64,000 bases of DNA from an uncultured Eubacteriales bacterium (GCA_934373635.1 CAKROZ010000001.1:248001-312000), one strand, 5' to 3'. Shown: positions 34,425 through 44,089, counted from the stretch's first letter. The notes: generated by a model from the sequence alone, not told the origin. Translations and numbers: made by a program.

Positions 34425-35447
34425 GTGATAGAATTACAACACGTATCCAAAACCTTTCCGACGGCGGACGGACACGTCGATGCCCTGCGGGACATCAACC
34501 TGACGATCCGTGACGGAGACATTTACGGCATCATCGGCATGAGCGGCGCGGGGAAGAGCACGCTCGTCCGCACGATCAATATGCTCGAGCGTCCCACCGA
34601 GGGCACCGTCCGGATCGACGGCGTGGATATGGGGAGCCTTTCGCCCGCCGACCTTCGCGCGGCGAGACGGGGCATCACCATGATCTTTCAGCATTTCAAT
34701 CTTCTCATGCAGAGGAATTGTCTTGCGAACGTCGCTTTCCCCCTCGAGCTTGCCCGTGTACCGAAGGCGGAAGCCACGGCGAAGGCGAGAGAGCTTCTCT
34801 CCCTCGTCGGACTTCCCGATAAGGAAAACGCCTATCCCGCCGAGCTTTCGGGCGGGCAGAAGCAGAGGGTCGCCATCGCCCGCGCCCTTGCCACCAATCC
34901 GAAAATTCTGCTCTGTGACGAGGCGACGAGCGCCCTCGACCCGAACACGACGCGCTCTATCCTTTCCCTCGTGCGGGACATCAACCGCAAGCTCGGAATC
35001 ACCGTGATCGTTATCACCCACCAGATGAGCGTCGTGCAGGAGATCTGCAATCACGTGGCGATCCTCGACGGCGGCGTCGTCGCGGAGGAGGGAACGGTCG
35101 GGGATGTCTTCACGTCGCCGCGATCGGAGGCGGCGCGCCGCCTCGTCTTCCCGAACGGCGCGGACGAGCTCGTCTCGGGAACCGAAAAGGAAAAGCGCAT
35201 CCGCGTCCGCTTCTGCGGGGCGGAGGCGACGGGCTCTCCCCTAATCGCCACGATGGCGATCGAGCGGGGCGTCAGAGCCAATATTCTTGCCGCCTCGACG
35301 CGACTTCTCGACGGGAAGATCTACGGGACCATGTTGCTCGGCATTTCGCGGGAAGGGCAGGAATTTGCCGACGCGGTGGACTATCTGTCGCATACCGACG
35401 GCGTTGTGTATGAAGTGCTTTCGGAGGAGGACGCAAAACATGAATGA
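34425..35447 (+). CDS. metN: Methionine ABC transporter ATP-binding protein
   Basis: A 340-residue ATPase of the methionine importer. Walker A is GMSGAGKST, the Q-loop FQHFNLL, the ABC signature LSGGQKQR, Walker B ILLCDEATSALD and the switch His in VIVITHQMSVV. The C-terminal NIL (ACT-like) domain from about residue 260 (RIRVRFCGAEATGSPLIA) is the methionine-sensing domain that causes transinhibition in relatives. The start is a GTG behind CGGAGAA. The stop overlaps the metI start by eight bases. Confidence 0.95.
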   Translation: MIELQHVSKTFPTADGHVDALRDINLTIRDGDIYGIIGMSGAGKSTLVRTINMLERPTEGTVRIDGVDMGSLSPADLRAARRGITMIFQHFNLLMQRNCLANVAFPLELARVPKAEATAKARELLSLVGLPDKENAYPAELSGGQKQRVAIARALATNPKILLCDEATSALDPNTTRSILSLVRDINRKLGITVIVITHQMSVVQEICNHVAILDGGVVAEEGTVGDVFTSPRSEAARRLVFPNGADELVSGTEKEKRIRVRFCGAEATGSPLIATMAIERGVRANILAASTRLLDGKIYGTMLLGISREGQEFADAVDYLSHTDGVVYEVLSEEDAKHE

Positions 35448-36153
35448 AAAGCTATTTTCCCCCGAAGCGTGGGAGACCGCGTGGCGCGTGATCCAAACGG
35501 AATTTCCGTCCGCCATTCTCGAGACGCTTCTCATGACCCTTCTCTCGACCGCGATCGCGGTGCTCGTCGGTTTACCCCTCGGCATTCTGCTTGTCGCGGG
35601 GGATAAAAACGGCGTGCTTCCCCTGCCCGCGTGGCTCTACCGTCTTCTGAACGGCATCATTGACCTTTTGCGCTCGGTTCCGTTTCTGATTCTCATGATT
35701 ATGGTCTTCCCGCTCTCTCGTCTGCTCGTCGGTACGACGGTCGGTACGACGGCGACCATCGTCCCCCTCGCGGTCGCGGCGTTTCCCTTTGTCGCGCGCC
35801 TCGTGGAAGGGAGCCTTCGCGAGCTCGACCCCAACCTCATTGAGGCGGCGGAAAGTATGGGTGCGACCCCGATGCAGATCATCGGAAAGGTCATGATCCC
35901 CGAATCTCTGCCTTCCCTCATTTCGAATTTCACCATTGCCGTCACCACCGTTCTCGGCTATTCCGCGATGAGCGGCATCATCGGCGGCGGCGGACTCGGC
36001 AGTATCGCCATCAATTACGGCTATTATCGGTATAAGTATCTCACCATGCTGCTTGCCGTCATTGTCCTTGTCGTCATTGTCGGCGTGCTCCAATTCTGCG
36101 GCACCCGCCTTGCAAAGCACCTTGACCGCCGCCTGAAAAACAAGAAGTCATAA
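35440..36153 (+). CDS. metI: Methionine ABC transporter permease
   Basis: A 237-residue membrane permease of the MetI family with five predicted helices. The EAA loop that docks to MetN is seen in GSLRELDPNLIEAAESMGATPMQII. The end of the protein (GGGGLGSIAINYGYYRYKY) is typical. I use the ATG at 35440 within the metN 3' end, which gives the standard length; the frame remains open upstream but out of family. Translation is coupled to metN. Confidence 0.94.
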   Translation: MNEKLFSPEAWETAWRVIQTEFPSAILETLLMTLLSTAIAVLVGLPLGILLVAGDKNGVLPLPAWLYRLLNGIIDLLRSVPFLILMIMVFPLSRLLVGTTVGTTATIVPLAVAAFPFVARLVEGSLRELDPNLIEAAESMGATPMQIIGKVMIPESLPSLISNFTIAVTTVLGYSAMSGIIGGGGLGSIAINYGYYRYKYLTMLLAVIVLVVIVGVLQFCGTRLAKHLDRRLKNKKS

Positions 36154-36235
36154 ACCGGTGTCGCAGAGCCGCTGCGCGCGTCGGACGAGACCCAAACTGT
36201 CGAATTGTCCCAATTGTAAAAAAATTTGTAAGCCC

Positions 36236-36264
36236 TTGCATTTTTTCTCTTTGAGTGGTATACT
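36236..36264 (+). promoter_or_regulatory. Candidate sigma-A promoter of the small hypothetical gene
   Basis: TTGCAT (36236-36241) and TATACT (36259-36264) with a 17-bp spacer, about 67 bases before the ATG at 36331. Confidence 0.65.
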
Positions 36265-36330
36265 ATGGATAGAAAACAAACTGCCGGTACCGCCACGCGG
36301 AAACGGCAAAAAGAAAAAGGAGAAATTCCC

Positions 36331-36561
36331 ATGAAAAAGATGATCTGCAAAAAGCTCTATGACACCGATACGTCGGAGGTCGTCAAGAAGGTGACAAGCG
36401 GCGCGTTCGGAGATGCCGAAGGCTACGAAGAGACGCTGTACCGCACCGAGGACGGCGCGTACTTCCTCTATACCAACGGCGGCGAGAGCTCGAAATATCC
36501 GAAAGAGGATATCAAGAGAATGTCAAAAGCCACCGCGGAAAAGTGGGCTTCGGAAAACTGA
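36331..36561 (+). CDS. Small conserved-looking hypothetical protein
   Basis: A 76-residue soluble protein that I do not recognise with certainty. It is mixed charged and beta-rich at the start (MICKKLYDTDTSEVVKKV), then YEETLYRTEDGAYFLYTNGG and a helical basic end (DIKRMSKATAEKWASEN). AAAGGAGAAA at the right distance supports the ATG at 36331 over a start 22 codons upstream, which overlaps the promoter. It stands alone between its own promoter and a strong terminator. Small proteins of this look are common in gut Clostridia. Confidence 0.75.
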   Translation: MKKMICKKLYDTDTSEVVKKVTSGAFGDAEGYEETLYRTEDGAYFLYTNGGESSKYPKEDIKRMSKATAEKWASEN

Positions 36562-36570
36562 ATCCGAAAG

Positions 36571-36609
36571 AAACGGGATGCCGCACGCAGGGCATCCCGT
36601 TTCTTTTTC
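36571..36609 (+). terminator. Terminator of the small hypothetical gene
   Basis: AAACGGGATGCC (36571-36582) pairs with GGCATCCCGTTT (36591-36602), followed by CTTTTT, ten bases after the stop. Confidence 0.9.
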
Positions 36610-36653
36610 ATCACGGAATCGTGCATGGTTGTCATCATATATGGTATCGCACA

Positions 36654-36690
36654 AAAAAACGCTCACCCGAAGCTCGGATGAGCGTTTTTT
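36654..36690 (-). terminator. Terminator of the esterase/BspA-like operon
   Basis: AAAAAACGCTCA...CGA pairs with TCG...TGAGCGTTTTTT with a three-base loop. The T-run on the minus strand follows the stop of the BspA-like gene at 36708 by about 18 bases. Confidence 0.85.
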
Positions 36691-36707
36691 ATAAGAGGTT
36701 TTAGAAG

Positions 36708-38816
36708 TTAACCGAGAAGGTAAACGACCTTCGCCGTCTTGCCCTCGGCAACGGTGGCAAAATACTGACCGAAGATCTTGTCTGCCGTCGCTTTGTCGCA
36801 ATGGAAGGTCAGCGTCAGCTCTTCGGAGCAGCCGTAGAAGGGAGAATTCGACGGCTCGGTGTTTGCGGGAATGAGGCGGACCGTTGCCGCAATTTCTACC
36901 TCCTTAAGGGATGTACAGCCGCGGAACGCTTCGTTCGAGATTGTGCGCACGCCGAGCGAACCGTCGGATTCCATCACCACACGCTCAAGGGAGGTAAGCC
37001 CTGCGAACGCGTTCGCCTCGATGCGGGTGCAATACTTCGAGATCGTCACCGTTTTCAACGACTCGGGAACGTACAGGTTATTCTGTACGTGGTTCAGAGC
37101 GCCGAAGAGGTAGCCGAAGTAGGCGTTCGAGATGATGCCGTTTGCGGCGCTGCCGATGAACGGAACCTTGATCGAAACAAGATTCGTTCCCTCGAGAATC
37201 CCGCGTCCGATGGTCTTAAGAGCATCGGGAAGGGTGAGCTCCGTCAGCGCGGTGCAACCGCTGAACGCGCCGTTTCCGATGTTGGAAAGCTCGCTCGGCA
37301 GATCGATCGCGTCAAGCTCCGTACAACCGCGGAACGCGTTGTTGCCGATGTTGCGGACGGTCTTCGGGAGGCGGATATAACGGATTGGAAGTCCTTCGAA
37401 CGCACCGCTCACGATGGAGACGATGGGTTTTCCGCCGTAGGTCTCGGGCAGGAAGAGGTAGGAGGAGGCACCCTCATATCCTTTGATGATTACGCCGTCG
37501 TCGGTCACCTCATAGAGAAGACCTGTGGTCTCGGAGGATGCGACAGCGATCAGGGTGAGGTTGCCGTAAGTCCCCTCGGGAATCGACGAGATCGGAAGCA
37601 TGTCGGAGCCTTGAACCTGCCATGCGTAAGGTGTGGAAACGCTCTCCACGGTCGGAAGGTGCAGGGGAAGGTCTTCTACGGTGTAGGAAGAAGGAAGTCC
37701 CTCGGGAAGCGTCAGACCCGTGTCGGCACGGAAGGTCAGGGTGTAACGGATCGGTGTTTTCACTACGCGGACGGTGATGTCCTCGGTGATTGCCGACATG
37801 TCGAAATTTTCCCATGCAAAGGTGTAGCCGCGCTGTTCGGAGCGGGGCGTGGGGAGCTTGCTTTCGGGGAAGGGAGAGCCCTTTGAGATGCGGACCGCAA
37901 CATCCTCAAAGCCCTCTTCGACGAAGGTCACCTGCGCCGCCTCGGGCACGATCTCAAGGATCGCACTGCGCGGAGCGGGAGCGCTGTAGTTGGGGTCGTC
38001 GCTCTCAAAGGTCACGGTGAAGGTGTACGATCCGATCTCGGTCGGACCGAAGTTTTCAATCGGGTTTCCGTCATCGTCGCGATCCGAATGTAGAATGCCG
38101 TCTTCGCCGATGTAAGAGTAATACACTTTCAGCGTGTCGGGAAGCTTTCCATTCAGTAAAAGAGGCTCGGATTGACCGTCGTATTCCTTCGTTCTATCCT
38201 CAAAAGTGACCGCGGACAGGTCATAGGAGGCAGGGAGGATCGTCATTTTCGCTGTCATGGCGGGCAGGGGCTTGTAGATCTTTTCGTAGCCCTCGTCATA
38301 GGTGAAAGTCACGGTAACATCGTATTCGCCTACGTCGATGTTTTTATTTCCCGAGTAATTTGCGTGAACACCTTCCGGAAGAATTCCATCAATTTCCATG
38401 AATTTTTCTTCGCCGTCGTAATAATAGCTTCGGCTGATAAAATCGATGTTCCTGATTGTTTCACGTAAATCGACGTAACGAATCGTTAATTTTGCCGACA
38501 TCGGCTCGGGAAGCTCGTACTTGTCTTCGTATCCGTTGGCGGTGTGAAACACTGCCCATACCGTGTAAGTACCGTGTTCCATGACGTTGTTGCCTGAGTA
38601 GGTGACGCTCACACCCTCGGGGAGCTTGCCGGCGATGGAGATGGAACGGTAGGTCTTGCCGTCGTAATCGTAGGTGGCATCCGGGAAAGTGATCCCTTCG
38701 ATTTTGATCTTCGTCGTCGTGTTGCCGCCGTCTCCCGAGGGAGAGCAGGCGGCGAACAGCGCGACGCAAAGCGTGAGCAGAAGAAGGGGAAGAAGAATGT
38801 GAAGAATCTTTTTCAT
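36708..38816 (-). CDS. Lipoprotein with MBG-type beta repeats and BspA-like leucine-rich repeats
   Basis: A 702-residue surface lipoprotein. The signal peptide ends in FAAC (lipobox, Cys near residue 23). Residues about 35-300 hold three MBG/YGX-type repeats, each with a DYDGKTY/YYDGEEK/EYDGQSE start, GKLPEGV or GILPEGV, and YSGN plus a Y[TD]V strand. A further beta domain follows. From about residue 480 come BspA-type (LRR_5) repeats, such as IRLPKTVRNIGNNAFRGC, IDLPSELSNIGNGAFSGC and LTLPDALKTIGRGILEG. Such proteins mediate adhesion or ligand binding at the cell surface. The ATG at 38816 follows AAAGGAGAC, 17 bases after the esterase stop, so it is the second gene of that operon. Confidence 0.86.
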   Translation of the reverse strand: MKKILHILLPLLLLTLCVALFAACSPSGDGGNTTTKIKIEGITFPDATYDYDGKTYRSISIAGKLPEGVSVTYSGNNVMEHGTYTVWAVFHTANGYEDKYELPEPMSAKLTIRYVDLRETIRNIDFISRSYYYDGEEKFMEIDGILPEGVHANYSGNKNIDVGEYDVTVTFTYDEGYEKIYKPLPAMTAKMTILPASYDLSAVTFEDRTKEYDGQSEPLLLNGKLPDTLKVYYSYIGEDGILHSDRDDDGNPIENFGPTEIGSYTFTVTFESDDPNYSAPAPRSAILEIVPEAAQVTFVEEGFEDVAVRISKGSPFPESKLPTPRSEQRGYTFAWENFDMSAITEDITVRVVKTPIRYTLTFRADTGLTLPEGLPSSYTVEDLPLHLPTVESVSTPYAWQVQGSDMLPISSIPEGTYGNLTLIAVASSETTGLLYEVTDDGVIIKGYEGASSYLFLPETYGGKPIVSIVSGAFEGLPIRYIRLPKTVRNIGNNAFRGCTELDAIDLPSELSNIGNGAFSGCTALTELTLPDALKTIGRGILEGTNLVSIKVPFIGSAANGIISNAYFGYLFGALNHVQNNLYVPESLKTVTISKYCTRIEANAFAGLTSLERVVMESDGSLGVRTISNEAFRGCTSLKEVEIAATVRLIPANTEPSNSPFYGCSEELTLTFHCDKATADKIFGQYFATVAEGKTAKVVYLLG

Positions 38817-38833
38817 GTTGTTGTCTCCTTTCA

Positions 38834-41398
38834 TCATTCGGCGCTCACGGTAAGAGAGAACGCGGGAAGGGCATAGCCCGATTCGTTGGTCAGATTGCCG
38901 CCGTAGGTGGAGCGGATCACATCATGGGAGCCGGCACCGGCCTTTACGGTAATCTTTTCGCCGTCTGCTCCCATCGCGTCGAAAGTGGTGTAGGAGCGGT
39001 CGCTATACGTCTTGTTCGAGTCCGCGTCGTTTCCGACATGGACGTTCGTCACATTGCGGTATACCGTGCCGTCCTTCATCACGACCGTGAGCGTGTCCTG
39101 AGCATAGGCGACCGTCTTCGGCTCGGTGATGTCCGCCGCCGTAAGTGTCAGCGTGTTGCCGTCGATCTTGCCGACTGCCGCCACGCCGTCAAGCGTGAAG
39201 CCCGTGGCAACATCGCCGTAAAGGAGAGTCAGCTCGGTATCGAAGGTGAGGATCACTTTCTCGCCGTCCCGTTTGACGGAGACTACCTCGGGTGCCTTGT
39301 ACGCTCTGCCGAGGTCGATGCCGTAGATCGCGCCGAGGATCATGTCCGCGGTACGGAGACCGATGCCCGACTTCTTCGCGGGATGAACGTGCGAGTAACC
39401 GTAGCCGTCGCGGTTATCCGCCGCGTTGAAGACGGGGCCGTCATCCATCGTGGAGATGAGGTAGGAGTACGGGTCGCTCTGTACCATATTATATTGAAGG
39501 TTGCGGAATGAGGAATAGTTTTTGCTCGGGTAGGGCGCGAGCTGCATCACAACGAACGGGAGCTCGTCGTTGTGCAGCCATTCTCTCCAAAGAGAGGTCA
39601 GCGTCTTGTAGTAGTCACCGTAGAGGTCGGGACGTCCGCAATCGGACTCGCCCTGATACCAGAGAAGACCGCTCGCCGTATAGCCCTTGATCGGGTGGAC
39701 AAGCTGATTGTAGCATACGGAGGGGATCGTGTTCCAGCTCGAAGGCGTTCCCGCCGCTTTCTTTTCAAGGTAGGTCCGATAGAGGTTTTCGTACTTTGTC
39801 TGAATGGTGTCGAGGTCGAACCACGCGACGATGGAAGAGCCCACGTAGTAGGCATTGACGATCGCGACGGGAACATCGTCGCCGAACTGCTCGGCAAGGC
39901 GGGTCGCCATCACGTAGCCGATACCCGAGATCGCGTGCGCCTTGAGGTTTTCTGCCGATGCCACGTACCAGCCGCCGCCCTTCGTGTCGGTCTCGGGCGT
40001 GAAGGAGCCGATTCTCGACTGCGTGTAGTAGCGGATGTTGTCGCCGTAGTTGTCGGCGTTTGCGAGATACTGTGCGGCATCCTCCATGTCCTTTGCCTCG
40101 AACGCCATGTTCGACTGACCCGAGAGGATCCACACCTCACCGATCGCAACGTCGGTAAAGGTCTTGTCGTAGAAGACTTCGCTGCCGCTCGCGATACGGA
40201 TGTTGAGCGAAAGTCCCTTCGCCGCCTCCTGAGGAGGAAGCGTGATCTCGAACTGACCCGCCACCGTCTTTGCCTGACCGATGGCGAGGATCACACCGTC
40301 CTTGTCGGTCAGGGTCGCCGTCGCGCCGATGCCCGACGCATTCGCGAAGCCGCCGAGGGTGATCGTCTTGTTTCTTTGAAGCACCATGCCGTCGGCATAG
40401 ATCGAGGAGAAGGAGAAGGCGGGGCTGCCGAGCGTATAAATCTTCACCGTTCCGTTGTTCTTCGGATAGTAGACGAGATAACCCGTCTTGCGGTCGAAGT
40501 TGCCCTTCGTCAGCTCGTTTCCGTCCTTATCGTAAAGAGCAACGTCGTCCTGCCCGAAGGTTCCGATGAGATACTTCACGTCGAAGTTGGCACCCTGTAT
40601 GTAGAAGGTGCGGGACGCTTCCGTCACGTTCATCACGTCGGAGCGCGGATAGGAGGTGTCCGCCGTCGGCGTGGCTACGGATGCTTTCAGGTAAGAATAG
40701 AGATTGTCGACGGCAAATTCCGCATCCACCGCCTTATCCTTCGTCATGGTGAAGGAGATACCGCTTCCGCTCGCACTTGCCGAGCCGCTCTTCGAGGCGA
40801 GGAGTACACCGTCAACATAGACGTTCTGCACACCGCCCGCGGTGATCTCCCACGTGATACGGTAGTAGCGGTCGGTCAGAATTTCCGCCGTCTCGCCGCC
40901 GAAGGTGATGCCGTCGGGAGCAATCGCTATCGTGTCGGAGGTCGCGGTACGGGCAACGGTGAGCACACCGCCCTCGCCCGTCACAATCACATCAAACTCG
41001 AGAATGTGACCGTAGCCCGCCGTGTAGGGCAGGGAAGAGGAACGGAGCGCCGTCATGCGCGCGCTTGCACTCGTCTTGCCGGAGCGGAAAATCAGTCCGT
41101 TGTCGCCCGCCCGCTTGAAGGGGGCACGCGCGACGGAAAGGGAATCCCCGTCACCGAAGACGCTCGACGCGGTAACACCGTCGAGAAGGGTCGTCGCGGA
41201 GCCCTTGTAAATGTTGCCGTCTACCGCGGAATCCTTTCCGATGCGGAAGGAGATGTTGTTGAAGGTATCGTATGCGTCCTTGTCCGCGGGACGGTCTTCG
41301 ATCGCGGAGATCTTCACCGCTGCGACAAGCGCACCGACGAGCAGTGCGACAAGGCAAAGAATTGCCACCCACTGCACTCTGAATTTTCTCTTAATCAT
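38834..41398 (-). CDS. Secreted sialate O-acetylesterase-like protein with LamG-like domain
   Basis: An 854-residue exported protein with an N-terminal signal peptide or anchor (WVAILCLVALLVGALVAAV). Residues about 45-235 form a LamG-like sandwich. Residues about 250-400 are beta-rich linkers. From about residue 415 the SASA/SGNH esterase domain starts with VWILSGQSNMAFE (nucleophile Ser), continues with GLLWYQGESD (oxyanion site), and ends with DGYGYSHVHPAKKSGIGLR (catalytic Asp/His). An Ig-like C-terminal domain follows. Such enzymes remove O-acetyl groups from sialic acids or other glycans, which helps use of host or plant glycans. The substrate is not proven. ATG follows CAGGAGG. It is the first gene of the operon with the BspA-like lipoprotein. 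Confidence 0.87.
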   Translation of the reverse strand: MIKRKFRVQWVAILCLVALLVGALVAAVKISAIEDRPADKDAYDTFNNISFRIGKDSAVDGNIYKGSATTLLDGVTASSVFGDGDSLSVARAPFKRAGDNGLIFRSGKTSASARMTALRSSSLPYTAGYGHILEFDVIVTGEGGVLTVARTATSDTIAIAPDGITFGGETAEILTDRYYRITWEITAGGVQNVYVDGVLLASKSGSASASGSGISFTMTKDKAVDAEFAVDNLYSYLKASVATPTADTSYPRSDVMNVTEASRTFYIQGANFDVKYLIGTFGQDDVALYDKDGNELTKGNFDRKTGYLVYYPKNNGTVKIYTLGSPAFSFSSIYADGMVLQRNKTITLGGFANASGIGATATLTDKDGVILAIGQAKTVAGQFEITLPPQEAAKGLSLNIRIASGSEVFYDKTFTDVAIGEVWILSGQSNMAFEAKDMEDAAQYLANADNYGDNIRYYTQSRIGSFTPETDTKGGGWYVASAENLKAHAISGIGYVMATRLAEQFGDDVPVAIVNAYYVGSSIVAWFDLDTIQTKYENLYRTYLEKKAAGTPSSWNTIPSVCYNQLVHPIKGYTASGLLWYQGESDCGRPDLYGDYYKTLTSLWREWLHNDELPFVVMQLAPYPSKNYSSFRNLQYNMVQSDPYSYLISTMDDGPVFNAADNRDGYGYSHVHPAKKSGIGLRTADMILGAIYGIDLGRAYKAPEVVSVKRDGEKVILTFDTELTLLYGDVATGFTLDGVAAVGKIDGNTLTLTAADITEPKTVAYAQDTLTVVMKDGTVYRNVTNVHVGNDADSNKTYSDRSYTTFDAMGADGEKITVKAGAGSHDVIRSTYGGNLTNESGYALPAFSLTVSAE

Positions 41399-41479
41399 AA
41401 AACCTCCTGAAATCTGAATTGCTTATTTTTATAAATTATAATTATACATATAAAATTATACATATAAATTGGTATTTAC

Positions 41480-41509
41480 ATTATACCACCCCGCTCCCTA
41501 AAAAGTCAA
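41480..41509 (-). promoter_or_regulatory. Sigma-A promoter of the esterase operon
   Basis: On the minus strand, TTGACT (41504-41509) and TATAAT (41480-41485) with an 18-bp spacer. The leader is about 75 nt of AT-rich sequence. Confidence 0.8.
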
Positions 41510-41647
41510 GAATTGTCTCCCGCGCGGCATGTAGAAAAAACGGGCAAAACTTTGTGCAATTCGCACAAGCGGGCGCACATTCCGCCCCCGCACGGGGAAA
41601 ATCTTCCGCCTTTACGGGAAAAATCTCGGAAAAATGTGAAAAAACGG

Positions 41648-41676
41648 TTGAAAAAATCTGAAAAATATGCTATACT
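41648..41676 (+). promoter_or_regulatory. Sigma-A-like promoter of prfC
   Basis: TTGAAA (41648-41653) and TATACT (41671-41676), 17-bp spacer, about 50 bases before the ATG. Confidence 0.75.
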
Positions 41677-41726
41677 GACTCTTATATGCGAGAATTTACG
41701 GATCGGAGAAAAACAGGGGAAAAGCC

Positions 41727-43340
41727 ATGCAGGATTTGAGAAAAGAAATCGAGAGACGGCGCACTTTCGCCATCATTTCGCACCCCGACGCGGGTAAGAC
41801 CACACTGACGGAGAAGTTTCTTCTTTACGGCGGCGCCATTCAGACCGCCGGCTCGGTCAAGGGGAAGCAGTCGGACAAGCACGCCGTCTCCGACTGGATG
41901 GATCTCGAAAAGCAGAGAGGAATTTCCATCACCTCCTCGGTGCTGCAATTCGGGTACGAGGGCTATTGCATCAACATCCTCGACACCCCGGGACATCAGG
42001 ATTTCTCGGAGGATACCTACCGCACACTGATGGCGGCGGACAGCGCTGTCATGGTGATCGATGCCGCGAAGGGCATCGAGCCGCAGACGCGTAAACTCTT
42101 CAAGGTCTGCGCCATGCGGGACATTCCGATCTTCACTTTTATCAATAAAATGGACAGAGAGGCGCGCGATCCCTTCGACCTTCTCGACGAGCTTGAGCGC
42201 GAATTCGGCATCGGCACCTATCCGATGAACTGGCCCATCGGTTGCGGACAGGGGTTCAAGGGCGTTTACGACCGTGAGGCGCGCTCCATCCTCTTCTTCT
42301 CGGACTCGCACAGAGGACGCGAGAAGATCCACGGCGTCGACTGTGACATTTCCGATACGGCGACGCTCGATTCTCTGATCGGGGAGAAGAGCCGCACCGA
42401 GCTTTGCGAGCAGGTCGAGCTCCTCGACGGCGCCTCCTTCGACTTCGACATCGAGAAGGTGCGGCACGGGAAGCTCTCACCCGTCTTCTTCGGCTCCGCG
42501 CTCAACAACTTCGGCGTAGAGCCCTTCCTCGAGCACTTTCTGAAAATGACGACCGCGCCCCTCGCCCGCCGTGCGGGGGACGTCGTGATCGATCCCTTCG
42601 ACGACGCCTTCTCCGCCTTCGTCTTCAAGATCCAGGCGAACATGAACAAGGCGCACCGCGACCGCATTGCGTTTATGCGCATCTGCTCGGGCAGATTCGA
42701 TCGGTCGAAGGAATATTACCACGTACAGGGGGGCAAGAGTTTCCGCCTGTCTCAGCCTCAGCAGATGATGGCGGCGGAGCGCGAGGTCATCGACGAGGCG
42801 TATGCCGGCGACATCATCGGCGTGTTCGACCCCGGTGTGTTTTCCATCGGCGACACCGTGTGCGAGAAGGGGAAGAAATTCTGCTTTGAGGGTATCCCCG
42901 TCTTCGCGCCCGAGCACTTCGCCATGGTCGAGCAGGTCGATTCCATGAAGCGTAAGCAGTTTGCCAAGGGCATGATGCAGATCGCCCAAGAGGGTGCCAT
43001 TCAGATCTTCACCGAACCGAACGCGGGACTCGAGCGCGTCATTGTCGGTGTGGTCGGCGTCCTGCAATTTGAGGTGCTTGAATACCGACTCAAAAACGAG
43101 TACGGCTGTGACCTCCGCCGTTCCGACCTCCCCTATCGGGAGATCCGCTATATCGCGAATCCCGATCTTGACCCCAAGACATTGAAGCTCTCCCACGATA
43201 CCAAGTGGGTGCAGGATTTCCGCGGCAACAACCTTCTGATCTTCCCGACCGAGTGGACGATCCGCTGGGTGCTTGAAGACAACCCCGGGCTTGAGCTGAC
43301 CGAATTTGCCCGCGGGGAAGCCGAGAGGTACCGCCGATGA
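41727..43340 (+). CDS. prfC: Peptide chain release factor 3
   Basis: A 537-residue translational GTPase that recycles RF1 and RF2 from the ribosome. G1 is HPDAGKTTLTEKFLLYGG, followed by the RF3-typical AGSVKGKQSDKHAVSDWM, the G2 RGISITSSVLQF, G3 DTPGHQDFSEDTYR and G4 FINKMDREARD. The C-terminal RF3 domain is complete, ending in WVLEDNPGLELTEFA. The length fits RF3 and not EF-G. The stop overlaps the trmB start by an ATGA. Confidence 0.96.
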   Translation: MQDLRKEIERRRTFAIISHPDAGKTTLTEKFLLYGGAIQTAGSVKGKQSDKHAVSDWMDLEKQRGISITSSVLQFGYEGYCINILDTPGHQDFSEDTYRTLMAADSAVMVIDAAKGIEPQTRKLFKVCAMRDIPIFTFINKMDREARDPFDLLDELEREFGIGTYPMNWPIGCGQGFKGVYDREARSILFFSDSHRGREKIHGVDCDISDTATLDSLIGEKSRTELCEQVELLDGASFDFDIEKVRHGKLSPVFFGSALNNFGVEPFLEHFLKMTTAPLARRAGDVVIDPFDDAFSAFVFKIQANMNKAHRDRIAFMRICSGRFDRSKEYYHVQGGKSFRLSQPQQMMAAEREVIDEAYAGDIIGVFDPGVFSIGDTVCEKGKKFCFEGIPVFAPEHFAMVEQVDSMKRKQFAKGMMQIAQEGAIQIFTEPNAGLERVIVGVVGVLQFEVLEYRLKNEYGCDLRRSDLPYREIRYIANPDLDPKTLKLSHDTKWVQDFRGNNLLIFPTEWTIRWVLEDNPGLELTEFARGEAERYRR

Positions 43341-44089
43341 GAATGAGAAGAAAAAAGAACGGCGCCGCCCGTCTCGAGGCGTGCGCGGAGCTTCTGCTTT
43401 CGCGCCCCGAACAGCCGATTGCCTCCGCGCGTGAGGTCTTCGGGAGAGAGGGAGAGATCTTTCTCGAGGTCGGCGCGGGGAAGGGCGGCTTCGCCTGCGA
43501 GACGGCAAGGCAGAACCCCGACGCGCTGTTTTTCGCGATGGAGCGCATCTCCGACTGCGTTGTCCTTGCCGCCGAACAGGCAAAGGTAAGGGCGGCGGAA
43601 CGTCCCGACAATCTCCGCTTTCTGATCGACGGGGCGGACAACCTCCCGCTGTGGTTCGCACCCGGCACAGTCTCCCGCATCTATCTGAATTTCTCCGACC
43701 CGTGGCACAAAAAGGGGTATCGCAAGCGCCGCCTGACCTATCGGCGCTATCTCGCAATGTATTTCACCCTGCTTCGCGACGGGGGGATCCTGCGCTTCAA
43801 GACTGACAACGTTCCTCTCTTCGAGTTTTCGCTCGGAGAGATTGCGGCTCTCGGGCTCACGCTCGCCTTCGTCACCCGTGATCTTCACGCGTCGGCGTAT
43901 GCGGAAGGCAATGTCATGACCGAGTATGAGCGCGCCTTTACCGAAAAGGGTGTGCCCATCTGTATGCTCGAGGTGAAAAAGCCCGAGGGCTACATCCCGC
44001 ACTATGAAGAGGAAAGGAAAGCATCCGACACATCCGAAGACGGGGACACATCGGAAAAAGACACCGTGGACACGGAGCAAAAATTGTAA
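43337..44089 (+). CDS. trmB: tRNA (guanine-N7-)-methyltransferase
   Basis: A 250-residue SAM-dependent enzyme that makes m7G46 in tRNA. The SAM site is FLEVGAGKGGFA, followed by FFAMERISDCV. The hallmark NFSDPWHKKGYRKRRLTY and RFKTDN motifs are present, with the C-terminal VMTEYERAFTEKGVPI. An acidic 30-residue tail rich in Ser/Asp/Thr extends beyond the normal end. It overlaps prfC by four bases, so the two are coupled. Confidence 0.95.
   Translation: MRMRRKKNGAARLEACAELLLSRPEQPIASAREVFGREGEIFLEVGAGKGGFACETARQNPDALFFAMERISDCVVLAAEQAKVRAAERPDNLRFLIDGADNLPLWFAPGTVSRIYLNFSDPWHKKGYRKRRLTYRRYLAMYFTLLRDGGILRFKTDNVPLFEFSLGEIAALGLTLAFVTRDLHASAYAEGNVMTEYERAFTEKGVPICMLEVKKPEGYIPHYEEERKASDTSEDGDTSEKDTVDTEQKL

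Larger units (their letters stand above)
41399..41726. other. Divergent intergenic spacer
   Basis: It separates the minus-strand esterase operon from prfC and holds a promoter for each direction. The part near the esterase gene is very AT-rich with a repeated word ATACATATAAA. No gene was seen. Confidence 0.65.
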
